Below, one piece after another: positions 6,426 through 10,952 of a stretch of 10,952 bases of DNA; positions within the stretch are counted from its first letter, which is position 1, and each line of letters starts with the position of its first letter. The translations under genes were made by a program, and so were the position numbers. The stretch comes from JBFYKJ01 sp041306005 (GTDB lineage Archaea; Altiarchaeota; Altiarchaeia; JAFGQM01), in the NCBI GenBank assembly GCA_041306005.1, contig JBFYKJ010000096.1, positions 1 through 10,952 of the forward strand, in the 5' to 3' direction. The notes beneath the pieces were generated by a model, which worked only from the letters and a program-made list of their open reading frames with translations, made no database searches and was not told where the DNA came from.

Positions 6426-6442
6426 CGAGCTAAAGCTGCTCG
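6426..6442 (+). terminator. Weak hairpin after thioredoxin, possible 3' end
   Basis: CGAGC and GCTCG flank a 7-nt spacer 3 nt past the thioredoxin stop, followed by AT-rich GATTAATAATAT. This may mark the 3' end between the two convergent genes. There is no long T tract, so confidence is low. Confidence 0.25.
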
Positions 6443-6480
6443 ATTAATAATATGCGAATAAGGGATTAGCGTTAGCCCAC

Positions 6481-6864
6481 TTACTCCTTCGCCACTATCA
6501 CCCTTCGGTCCATGGCCTCCATGACTTGGACCTCCTGGCCCTCGGTCAGGGTGACGCCCTCGGGGATGGGCAGCTCCAGGTTCTCGAACGTCTCGACGTT
6601 CATGAGCTGCACGTTGTTGCCGTTTATCGAGAGGACCTGGTGGGCCTTCCTCGTGATGATGGGGACCTCGGCCTTCTCGCCGCCGTTCGTGAGGAGCTGC
6701 ATCTTCTTGTCGCCGAAGATGCTCGTGCCTATTATGCGCACCTTTGCCGCCCCGTGCTTGCCCGGCTTGGATGACGAGTAGTCGATTATCTTGCAGGGTT
6801 CGCCTTCGATGACTATGTAACTGCCTTTCTTCAGCTCCCGGACTTCGAGGATCTTGATTGCCAT
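6481..6864 (-). CDS. eif5a: Translation factor aIF5A (hypusine-containing)
   Basis: A 127-aa archaeal IF5A, homologous to eIF5A and bacterial EF-P, which relieves ribosome stalling at polyproline and other hard junctions and helps termination. The N-terminal SH3-like domain carries SSKPGKHGAAK (residues 31-41), with Lys36 the hypusine (or deoxyhypusine) site. The C-terminal OB fold (about 70-127) includes QLMNVETFENLELPIPEG. Length is normal. The frame is open upstream to a candidate start at 6903, but MAIKILEV at 6864 is the usual family start, so the 13 extra residues were left out. The deoxyhypusine synthase gene is not in the window; the agmatinase-like gene at 1-633 could supply or process the modification as described in haloarchaea. 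TTTTTAT elements at two sites upstream lie in a 35-bp duplication. Confidence 0.96.
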   Translation of the reverse strand: MAIKILEVRELKKGSYIVIEGEPCKIIDYSSSKPGKHGAAKVRIIGTSIFGDKKMQLLTNGGEKAEVPIITRKAHQVLSINGNNVQLMNVETFENLELPIPEGVTLTEGQEVQVMEAMDRRVIVAKE

Positions 6865-6901
6865 TTTGGTGTTTGGACGGCACAATTTTGAAAAAGCTTC
6901 C

Positions 6902-6967
6902 ATAAAAAGCCGATGGGCGGCGGATTAGCAGGGGCAATAAAAAGCTGGCGGGCTGCGGATTACCGGG
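6902..6967. repeat. Imperfect 35-bp tandem duplication upstream of aIF5A
   Basis: Two copies start at 6902 and 6937; over the first 31 positions, 25 match. Each begins ATAAAAAGC, which on the minus strand (the aIF5A sense) reads GCTTTTTAT, a TATA-like element, and each contains GCGGATTA. The nearer element is about 40 nt before the aIF5A ATG and could give a leader of about 15 nt; the farther could be a second promoter. Confidence 0.55.
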
Positions 6968-6975
6968 CGGCCCGG
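6963..6975. other. Perfect GC-rich inverted repeat
   Basis: CCGGGC, one base and GCCCGG, in the 261-nt gap between the divergent aIF5A and NYN genes. The rest of that gap holds the 35-bp duplication, an AT-rich CTTAA/TTAAG element at 7005-7015 that may be the NYN promoter, and the 7-nt repeats up to the NYN ATG. No other gene is visible there. Confidence 0.35.
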
Positions 6976-7085
6976 CCGGAAACTGGCTTTTTAACCGCTT
7001 CGCGCTTAAATTAAGGCGTCGATGCGCCGGATAGTCCCGGCTCTTGATGCGCGGGGCTCTTGGGCCGGCCGGCATATGGCCGGCT

Positions 7086-7127
7086 GAAAACAGGAAACCG
7101 AGAACCCGAAACCGGAAACCGAAAAAT
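7086..7127 (+). repeat. Heptad repeat cluster A, ending at the NYN gene start
   Basis: Six consecutive 7-nt units: GAAAACA, GGAAACC, GAGAACC, CGAAACC, GGAAACC, GAAAAAT. The last overlaps the ATG at 7126. The AACCGA core resembles the GACCGAA unit of cluster B. An open frame could extend the NYN protein upstream through this repeat to a TTG at 7060, but 7-nt periodicity is not codon-based, so the region is taken as non-coding. Confidence 0.65.
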
Positions 7128-7578
7128 GAGAGTCCCCCACATAGCAGACATAAAATCGCGCTTCAAGGGCGGCGCGAAGAACATAGCTGTCTTTGTCGAC
7201 GGGCCGAACCTGCTTAGGAGGGAATTCGACTTCGACCTGAAGAGGCTCATGGAGCAGATAAACCGCATGGGGACGGTGTCGATTGCTAAAGTCTTCCTCA
7301 ACCAGTTCGCGCCGCAGAAGCTAATAGAGGCGGTCTCGGCGCAGGGGATGGAGTCGATAATCACGCCCGTGGACTGCGACGTCGCGCTCGCGACCGAAGT
7401 GATGGAGGCGGTCCACAACCCGAACATCGATGTCATCTGCATAGTCACCCGCGACGGGGACTTCCAGCCGCCTATACTCAAGGCCAAACAGCACGGGAAG
7501 GAGACTATCGGCTTTGGCGTGAGGAAGAACCTGAGCGAGGGGCTGATAAACAGCGTCGACAGGTTCTTCGATTTGTGA
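7126..7578 (+). CDS. NYN-domain (PIN-like) protein, archaeal TIGR00288-type
   Basis: A 150-aa NYN-domain protein, a PIN-like fold of metal-dependent RNases related to YacP and LabA. Acidic residues expected at the active site are visible: VFVDGPNLL (residues 22-30, D25), CDVALATEVMEAV (84-96, D85) and IVTRDGDFQPPI (106-117, D110 and D112). The closing TIGFGVRKNLSEGLINSVDRF segment is typical of the fold's last strand and helix. The likely role is RNA cleavage or processing, but the target is unknown. The ATG at 7126 was chosen because the frame upstream runs through a 7-nt repeat and has only a TTG start. The next gene begins about 120 nt downstream after another repeat cluster. Family naming is from memory of the motif pattern; the NYN call is firm, the subfamily less so. 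Confidence 0.85.
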   Translation: MRVPHIADIKSRFKGGAKNIAVFVDGPNLLRREFDFDLKRLMEQINRMGTVSIAKVFLNQFAPQKLIEAVSAQGMESIITPVDCDVALATEVMEAVHNPNIDVICIVTRDGDFQPPILKAKQHGKETIGFGVRKNLSEGLINSVDRFFDL

Positions 7579-7580
7579 GC

Positions 7581-7593
7581 TCAGGAAACCTGA
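7581..7593 (+). other. Perfect inverted repeat after the NYN gene
   Basis: TCAGG, AAA and CCTGA form a 5-bp hairpin 3 nt past the NYN stop. The GGAAACC inside it matches the unit of repeat cluster A. It may be a weak 3'-end structure or a remnant of the heptad repeats. Confidence 0.35.
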
Positions 7594-7604
7594 AAAGCCC
7601 CCTT

Positions 7605-7665
7605 AATACAAGACCGAACTTATCATCCCCAATACAAGACTCAAGACCGAAGACTCAAGACAGGG
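7605..7665 (+). repeat. Heptad repeat cluster B
   Basis: Four exact 7-nt units start at 7638, 7645, 7652 and 7659 (GACTCAA, GACCGAA, GACTCAA, GACAGGG), preceded by AATACAA. A smaller copy, AATACAA followed by GACCGAA, lies at 7605-7618. All fall between the NYN stop and the promoter of the next gene. The cluster is open in the frame of the downstream gene from 7575, but the protein family starts at 7701. Confidence 0.7.
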
Positions 7666-7673
7666 ATCAAAAC

Positions 7674-7681
7674 CTTATACT
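7674..7681 (+). promoter_or_regulatory. TATA-like element of the DUF2226-like gene
   Basis: CTTATACT is centred 24 nt before the ATG at 7701. In archaea initiation occurs about 25 nt after the TATA centre, so the transcript would be leaderless, in keeping with the lack of a Shine-Dalgarno. It lies just after repeat cluster B. Confidence 0.5.
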
Positions 7682-7700
7682 AACGGATATACCCCAAGCT

Positions 7701-8252
7701 ATGGATCTACCCCTCGGCACCCCCGTCAAGGAGGGCATGGACACCGGAAACGTGGATTTCAGGAAGCTGCTGCCGGCGCTGAAGGAGCACCAGCTCACGG
7801 GGTATGTTGTCACCGAGCTGCTCACAAACAGCGGCATCGAGGAGGGGATTCTCCTCTACGGCGAGGGCGAAGTCGCCGCGGCACAATACGCGTACGTGGC
7901 CAAGGGCCTTGTTATAAAGGGCGACGGCGCGCTAAAGCTCATGCTGAACGCGTGCGCCGGGGACGGGAAGCTGGACATATGCGAGCTGGAGGATGCGCAG
8001 ATGGTTGCCGCCAGGGAGGGCGACAGGGAGTGCGTGCTCAAGTACAAGCCTACCGAAGAGGAACTGCTCGCCCTGCTGCCCGACACCTTCGCCGAGATCC
8101 CTCCGCCGGAGAAGGCGGAGAAGGTCCGCATCGAGGCGGTGAAAGCGATGGGCGGCGTGTCCAAGGAGGACGTGCTTAAGAAGTACGGGATATCCCATCC
8201 CGACGAGAAGGCGCTCGAAGGGCTGTTGAAAGGGCTGGGGACGGACGAGTAG
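7701..8252 (+). CDS. DUF2226-like protein
   Basis: A 183-aa acidic soluble protein. The N-terminal part, MDLPLGTPVKEGM, then LKEHQLTGYVVTELLTNSGIEEGILLYGEGEVAAAQYAYV, matches my memory of archaeal DUF2226 proteins, which share the 'TGY... EEGILL..G...A' layout with DUF4388/PatA-like sensory domains. The middle (residues about 72-95) continues the pattern (GALKLMLNACAGDGKLDICEL). The C-terminal third has a Pro-rich hinge (EIPPPEKAEKVR) and a helical region, KEDVLKKYGISHPDEKALEGLLKGL, that resembles a small helical protein-protein module. No enzyme motif is seen. It precedes an unknown gene and MinD on the same strand, so it may act with them. ATG 7701 was chosen over an upstream TTG frame because it fits both the family start and the TATA spacing. 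Confidence 0.65.
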   Translation: MDLPLGTPVKEGMDTGNVDFRKLLPALKEHQLTGYVVTELLTNSGIEEGILLYGEGEVAAAQYAYVAKGLVIKGDGALKLMLNACAGDGKLDICELEDAQMVAAREGDRECVLKYKPTEEELLALLPDTFAEIPPPEKAEKVRIEAVKAMGGVSKEDVLKKYGISHPDEKALEGLLKGLGTDE

Positions 8253-8253
8253 G

Positions 8254-8313
8254 GTCTTCGGTCGCGTATAAGCGTAACTTGGCAGGTCTCGTGTCCGGAG
8301 TCTTCAGTCCGGC
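8254..8313 (+). repeat. Heptad repeat cluster C with short hairpin
   Basis: GTC occurs at 8254 and 8261, then at 8286, 8293, 8300 and 8307, exactly 7 nt apart within each set (GTCTCGT, GTCCGGA, GTCTTCA, GTCCGGC). The sequence is in the reverse orientation to cluster B. CCGGA (8295-8299) and TCCGG (8308-8312) can pair across an 8-nt loop. Two bases of the DUF2226-like stop precede the cluster, and the rest of the gap to 8397 holds no gene. Confidence 0.65.
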
Positions 8314-8397
8314 ATCGGGGCATGCTCCGGCTTATATGTGCCGCTTAAGGTTTTTCAGTCTGTAGCTTGAAATGAGTTGCTCAATTTCTTTTGCGAC

Positions 8398-8904
8398 ATG
8401 TCCATGATGGAACTCTTCGGCTTCCGGGTGAAGGAAGACTTAGGCAGGAGGGACCGCCTCTTCAGGATAAGGAAGAGCATAGAGGCGAGCCTGAAGTACG
8501 AGGCGGACGCGCTGTCAAAGCCGCTCAACGCCAGCACGCTCAAGAGGCTCTACAACATCGAGTCGCTGTGGGTGTCTGCGGGGGGCAGCGTCACAAAGCT
8601 CGGGTCTGCCAGCTACGCCCGCGAGATGGAGGTATTTTCTAGCCTCGAACAGAGGTGCCCGGACGTCAGGGCTATATGCATAGACAGGGGCGAAAAATAC
8701 CACGTTCTGCGCAGGGGGGACCGCGTCTACGCGTTTTCCACGCCCCTTGAGCTCGATAACTCCGACATGTCCAGGATACTGAATGAGATAGAAAGGTCCC
8801 TCTCGCAGAAAAAGCTTTTTCTAAGCAGTGACATAACTCTAAGCAGCGGCGGCGGGGATGCTGCCGCGGGGGCCGGCCCGGCCGGCGCCTACAGACCAGA
8901 ATGA
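8398..8904 (+). CDS. Hypothetical protein coupled to MinD, 168 aa
   Basis: I recognise no family. The protein begins with a basic helical segment (RRDRLFRIRKSIEASLKYEADAL), followed by an alpha/beta region with hydrophobic strands, DVRAICIDRGEKYHVLRRGD and VYAFSTPLEL, and a helix DMSRILNEIERSL. This strand-turn-strand-helix pattern faintly recalls roadblock or longin-type domains that partner NTPases, but that is a guess. The C-terminal 20 residues are Gly/Ala-rich and probably disordered. The ATG at 8398 is the first ATG; the frame is open upstream to a TTG at 8377, and ATGs at 8404 and 8407 also follow. Its TGA overlaps the MinD ATG (ATGA), so it is translated with MinD and probably serves as its partner or regulator. 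Confidence 0.72.
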   Translation: MSMMELFGFRVKEDLGRRDRLFRIRKSIEASLKYEADALSKPLNASTLKRLYNIESLWVSAGGSVTKLGSASYAREMEVFSSLEQRCPDVRAICIDRGEKYHVLRRGDRVYAFSTPLELDNSDMSRILNEIERSLSQKKLFLSSDITLSSGGGDAAAGAGPAGAYRPE

Positions 8905-9695
8905 CAGCAAGGACCATAGCCATCGCGTCCGGGAAGGGCGGCGTCGGGAAGACAAGCGTGTGCGCAAACATGGCGATAGCGATGGCCCAGATGGGCAAAA
9001 GGGTGACGCTGCTCGACGCGGACCTGGCCATGGCCAACCTGGGGATAACACTCGGCATGGAGGACACGCCGACCACGCTGCACGAGGTCCTTGCGGGCGA
9101 TGCGAACATCGAAGACGCCATATACGAGGGGCCTGCGGGGCTCAAGTTCATACCCTCGGGATTATCCCTTGATACGTTCCTTAGGGTCGATGTCGAGCGG
9201 CTAAGGCCTGTCGTCGCAAGCCTGCTGGAGAATACGGACATACTCCTGATAGACGCGCCGGGGGGATTGGGCAAGAACGTCCTCGGCGCGATGATATCCG
9301 CCGCAGAGCTCCTCATAGTCACGATGCCTGACCCGTCGGCCCTTGCGGACGCGCTGAAGACAAAACTCGTCGGCAACCGGCTCAATATGGAGATCCTCGG
9401 CGTGTGCCTGAACATGGTGAGGGGCGACAAGGCGGAGGTGACGCCGGAGGAGGTCTCAGTGCTCCTTGACTCCCCGATACTGCAGGTGATACCGTATGAC
9501 GACAACGTCAAGAGGGGCAGCGTCGAGGGCAAGCCGATAATAATGAGGAACCCGGACAGCCCGGCCGCGCGGGCCTTTAGGCGGCTTGCGGCAATCATCG
9601 TGGGCGAGCATGTCCAGGACGAGACGAAGGGCTTCGTCAAGAAGATGTTCAAGTACGCTGTATCTATCGAGCCTATTGCCGGCCGCCACAACTAG
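8901..9695 (+). CDS. minD: MinD-like P-loop ATPase
   Basis: A 264-aa ATPase of the MinD/ParA (SIMIBI) class. The deviant Walker A GKGGVGKT (residues 11-18) has the signature Lys12 that contacts the partner subunit in the dimer. Switch I LLDADLAMANLGI (37-49) and switch II LLIDAPGGLG (115-124) follow. TMPDPSALADALK (141-153) and PYDDNVKRG (198-206), typical of MinD, are also present. The C-terminal KGFVKKMFKY (243-252) could form an amphipathic membrane-targeting helix, as in bacterial MinD, though it is followed by 12 more residues. Archaea often carry several MinD homologues, and those studied help place surface and motility machinery rather than division sites. No MinC or MinE gene is nearby. 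The start overlaps the previous gene by ATGA, implying coupled translation and a likely partner. Confidence 0.93.
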   Translation: MTARTIAIASGKGGVGKTSVCANMAIAMAQMGKRVTLLDADLAMANLGITLGMEDTPTTLHEVLAGDANIEDAIYEGPAGLKFIPSGLSLDTFLRVDVERLRPVVASLLENTDILLIDAPGGLGKNVLGAMISAAELLIVTMPDPSALADALKTKLVGNRLNMEILGVCLNMVRGDKAEVTPEEVSVLLDSPILQVIPYDDNVKRGSVEGKPIIMRNPDSPAARAFRRLAAIIVGEHVQDETKGFVKKMFKYAVSIEPIAGRHN

Positions 9696-9704
9696 CTGCC
9701 ATAG

Positions 9705-9719
9705 CGGCCCCGGGGGCCG
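9705..9719 (+). terminator. GC-rich hairpin after MinD
   Basis: CGGCCCC, one base and GGGGCCG form a perfect inverted repeat (usable stem of 6 bp with a 3-nt loop) 10 nt past the MinD stop. It may end or stabilise the MinD transcript. No T tract follows, so the role is uncertain. Confidence 0.4.
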
Positions 9720-9755
9720 AATCGGCCGCCCCGAACCGTTTTAATACCCTGCCCG

Positions 9756-9764
9756 TCTATATAT
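9756..9764 (+). promoter_or_regulatory. TATA-like element of LSm
   Basis: TCTATATAT lies about 40 nt before the LSm ATG, so initiation would give a leader of about 12-18 nt. It is the strongest TATA-like sequence in the 105-nt MinD-LSm gap. TATCCTCACTCT follows directly and recurs before the tRNA. Confidence 0.55.
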
Positions 9765-9800
9765 CCTCACTCTTGCGCCAGTGTTCGGCGCCTTTTAAAA

Positions 9801-10016
9801 ATGAGCAAGCCATTTGATTTATTGACTACCGCGTTGGGGAAGAATGTACTTGTCAAGCTGAAGAACGGGATGGAGCTAAGGGGCATCCTCGAGGCTTACG
9901 ACCCGCACCTGAACCTGTCCATGAAGAACGCGGAGGAGCTCGAGGGCGGGGAAGTCAAAAAGAAGCTGGGCTCCCTCCTTGTAAGGGGCGACACGATAGT
10001 ATTCATAAGCCCGTAG
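9801..10016 (+). CDS. lsm: Archaeal LSm (Sm-like) RNA-binding protein
   Basis: A 71-aa Sm-fold protein, the expected length for archaeal LSm (SmAP). The Sm1 motif spans NVLVKLKNGMELRGILEAYD to HLNLSMKNAEE (residues 15-46), with the RNA-binding loop residues D34, H36 and N38. Sm2 is LLVRGDTIVFI (59-69), with R62, G63 and D64. Archaeal LSm proteins form heptameric rings that bind U-rich RNA and take part in RNA metabolism and tRNA-related processing. A tRNA-Val gene lies 100 nt downstream on the same strand, separated by a long imperfect hairpin, so co-transcription followed by processing is possible. In many archaea L37e follows LSm; here it does not. Confidence 0.95.
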   Translation: MSKPFDLLTTALGKNVLVKLKNGMELRGILEAYDPHLNLSMKNAEELEGGEVKKKLGSLLVRGDTIVFISP

Positions 10017-10033
10017 GACGCTTACGATACTTG

Positions 10034-10097
10034 GCTGTCCTGAGTTTCGGGTTTTGGGTCTTGTAGTGAGGACCCAGGACTCAAGACTGTAGACAGC
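10034..10097 (+). repeat. Heptad cluster D forming a long imperfect hairpin
   Basis: GTY-type units start at 10037, 10044, 10051 and 10058; GAC-type units start at 10071, 10078, 10085 and 10092, all exactly 7 nt apart. The two arms (10034-10060 and 10071-10097) pair at 23 of 27 positions around a 10-nt loop. Four of the pairs are G-U when read as plus-strand RNA. It lies between LSm and the tRNA and could be an LSm 3'-end structure or an RNA element. Confidence 0.65.
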
Positions 10098-10116
10098 GAA
10101 GTATCCTCACTCTCTT

Positions 10117-10189
10117 GGGCCCATGGTCTAGTGGTTATGACGCCGCCTTTACAAGGCGGAAACCGCCAGTTCGATCCTGGCTGGGCCCA
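10117..10189 (+). tRNA. tRNA-Val: tRNA-Val (anticodon UAC)
   Basis: A complete 73-nt cloverleaf. The acceptor stem GGGCCCA pairs fully with TGGGCCC, with discriminator A73. The anticodon stem CCGCC (10143-10147) pairs with GGCGG, and the loop TTTACAA gives anticodon TAC (10150-10152), reading GUA and probably GUG. The variable region is 5 nt; the T arm is GCCAG-TTCGATC-CTGGC. The D arm has the GTGGTTA-type loop. No CCA is encoded and no intron is seen. A clear TATA about 25 nt upstream is missing, so transcription may come from the LSm promoter. Confidence 0.97.
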
Positions 10190-10230
10190 CTAGGATTCGA
10201 TTGTATTAGCGGTGATTGGGTTTCTTGGCG

Positions 10231-10272
10231 GTCTTGTGTCCTGGGTCTTCGGTCCCGGGTCTTCGGTCTGCT
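10231..10272 (+). repeat. Heptad repeat cluster E
   Basis: Six uninterrupted 7-nt units start at 10231, 10238, 10245, 10252, 10259 and 10266: GTCTTGT, GTCCTGG, GTCTTCG, GTCCCGG, GTCTTCG, GTCTGCT. This is the most regular cluster in the window. It lies in the 237-nt gap between tRNA-Val and the U32 gene, which also holds the 25-nt tandem repeats. Confidence 0.75.
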
Positions 10273-10317
10273 GGCGGGTTTAGCTGGCGTCCTGCAGCCT
10301 AACTCGCTTTTGCCTGT

Positions 10318-10426
10318 TGTAGCGCAATTATGTAGTGTAAATACGGGCAAAGCCGTGTAGTGTAAAAGCGGGCAAAGCCGTGTAGTGTAAATCCCCTTAA
10401 ACTTATGTAGCGTAACTCCTTAAACC
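10318..10426 (+). repeat. 25-nt tandem repeats before the U32 gene
   Basis: TGTAGYGYAA begins units at 10318 (short), 10331, 10356, 10381 and 10406, spaced 13, 25, 25 and 25 nt. The units at 10331 and 10356 are nearly identical and both end GGGCAAAGCCG, with the small palindrome GGC-AAA-GCC. The later two diverge and run into the promoter and ATG. The spacing suggests either a protein-binding array or replication slippage. Confidence 0.75.
10396..10405 (+). promoter_or_regulatory. TATA-like element of the U32 gene
   Basis: CTTAAACTTA is centred about 26 nt before the ATG at 10427, the spacing of a leaderless archaeal transcript. It sits at the end of the third 25-nt repeat unit, so anything bound to the repeats would affect TBP access. 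Confidence 0.5.
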
Positions 10427-10952
10427 ATGGAAAAACCCGAACTCGTCCTCCCGGCAGGCTCGATTGCGCACCTGAAGGCGGCCTTAGCGAACGGGGCTGA
10501 TGCGGTCTACCTGGGCGCGAAGAGGTTCAGCGCGAGGGCGACTGCAGAGAACTTCGACGAGAAGGGGCTTATTGAGGCTGTAAAGCTGTGCCACGCCAAC
10601 GGGAAGAAGGCTTATCTCGCGATAAACACGCTGATCAAGGATTCCGAATTAGATGAAGCTATAAGCCTCGCGAAGGATGCTTATCTCGCGGGAATCGATG
10701 CGGCGATAGTCCAGGATTTGGGCCTCATATCGGCCCTGCGAGAATTGATCCCCGATTTGCCGCTCCACGCCTCGACCCAGATGACTTGCCACAATAAACA
10801 GGGCGCCGAGTTCCTCGCGTCGCTCGGCATGAAGAGGATAGTCCTCTCAAGGGAGCTCTCGATGAAGGAAGTGAAGGAGATAGCCGATGCCCTTAAACCG
10901 CTGGGGGTCGGCGTCGAGTGCTTTGTCCACGGGGCGCTGTGCTTCTCTTTCT
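10427..10952 (+). CDS. Peptidase U32 family protein, 3' truncated
   Basis: The first 175 codons of a U32-family protein; the frame runs off the end of the window. The start, PELVLPAGSIAHLKAAL, then NGADAVYLGAKRFSARA, is the family's TIM-barrel opening. YLAINTLIKDSELDEA, GIDAAIVQDLGL, LPLHASTQMTCHN and MKRIVLSRELSMKEV follow in order. The visible end, CFVHGALCFSF, is the beginning of the signature in which a later cysteine cluster binds iron-sulfur in bacterial relatives. Despite the peptidase name, characterised bacterial members (RlhA, TrhP) are RNA hydroxylation enzymes acting on 23S rRNA or tRNA wobble uridines, and others assist ubiquinone synthesis. The archaeal role is not established. 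The ATG at 10427 has a TATA-like element at leaderless spacing, inside tandem repeats. Confidence 0.92.
   Translation, partial: MEKPELVLPAGSIAHLKAALANGADAVYLGAKRFSARATAENFDEKGLIEAVKLCHANGKKAYLAINTLIKDSELDEAISLAKDAYLAGIDAAIVQDLGLISALRELIPDLPLHASTQMTCHNKQGAEFLASLGMKRIVLSRELSMKEVKEIADALKPLGVGVECFVHGALCFSF

Noticed and set aside
6413..7075. A 220-codon minus-strand open frame overlapping aIF5A
   Set aside because: It is out of frame with aIF5A, and the product is a low-complexity Arg/His/Gly/Pro-rich shadow.
7060..7125. N-terminal extension of the NYN protein from a TTG
   Set aside because: It would translate heptad repeat cluster A, and the NYN family start fits the ATG at 7126.
7575..7700. 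N-terminal extension of the DUF2226-like protein
   Set aside because: It would translate heptad cluster B and the TATA-like element; ATG 7701 matches the family start.
8672..9691. A 339-codon open frame on the minus strand
   Set aside because: It is antisense to the whole MinD gene and part of its partner; MinD has every diagnostic motif.
10115..10360. An 81-codon plus-strand open frame across the tRNA
   Set aside because: It reads through the tRNA gene and heptad cluster E, so it is not a plausible protein gene.
10231..10405. Possible CRISPR array in the repeat-rich gap
   Set aside because: The units are 7 or 25 nt and directly adjacent, with no unique spacers, and no cas gene is present.

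Overview
The window is archaeal chromosome. It encodes eL42 (L44e), hypusine-type aIF5A, a GINS replication subunit, a HerA-family ATPase, an archaeal LSm protein, an archaeal MinD ATPase and a tRNA-Val without an encoded CCA. Arg AGG and Ile ATA codons are common. Shine-Dalgarno sequences are mostly absent, and several genes have an AT-rich TATA-like element about 25 nt before the ATG, which suits leaderless transcripts. The phylum cannot be fixed from this sequence; a euryarchaeal or DPANN-type lineage fits the gene content. Genes are short, tightly packed and on both strands. No stretch longer than about 260 nt lacks a gene.

Layout: 1-1099 (+) has the 3' part of an agmatinase/arginase-family enzyme and an unknown 149-aa protein. 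1105-3687 (-) reads, in transcription order, HerA, a 69-aa basic protein and a GNAT acetyltransferase. 3781-5489 (-) reads GINS, eL42 and a four-helix membrane protein whose start lies inside the eL42 gene. This matches the known archaeal link between replication and ribosomal genes, but with the membrane protein where S27e would be expected. A compact divergent promoter (5490-5549) separates GINS from a membrane-anchored transthyretin-like protein (+), which is followed by thioredoxin (+). aIF5A (-) converges on thioredoxin.

7126-10952 (+) carries a NYN-domain nuclease, a DUF2226-like protein, an unknown protein coupled to MinD by an ATGA overlap, MinD, LSm, tRNA-Val(UAC) and the 5' part of a U32-family protein. 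Four of the gaps in this half, plus the stretch just before the NYN start, carry degenerate repeats with an exact 7-nt period: GTC-type in one orientation, GAC-type in the other. One cluster folds into a long imperfect hairpin between LSm and the tRNA. A separate tandem repeat of 25-nt units precedes the U32 gene. These intergenic repeats are the most unusual feature of the window.

Functional themes are translation (eL42, aIF5A and possibly agmatinase in hypusine formation, LSm, tRNA), replication and repair (GINS, HerA), redox (thioredoxin) and spatial organisation (MinD with its partner). No mobile element, CRISPR array or phage gene was seen.
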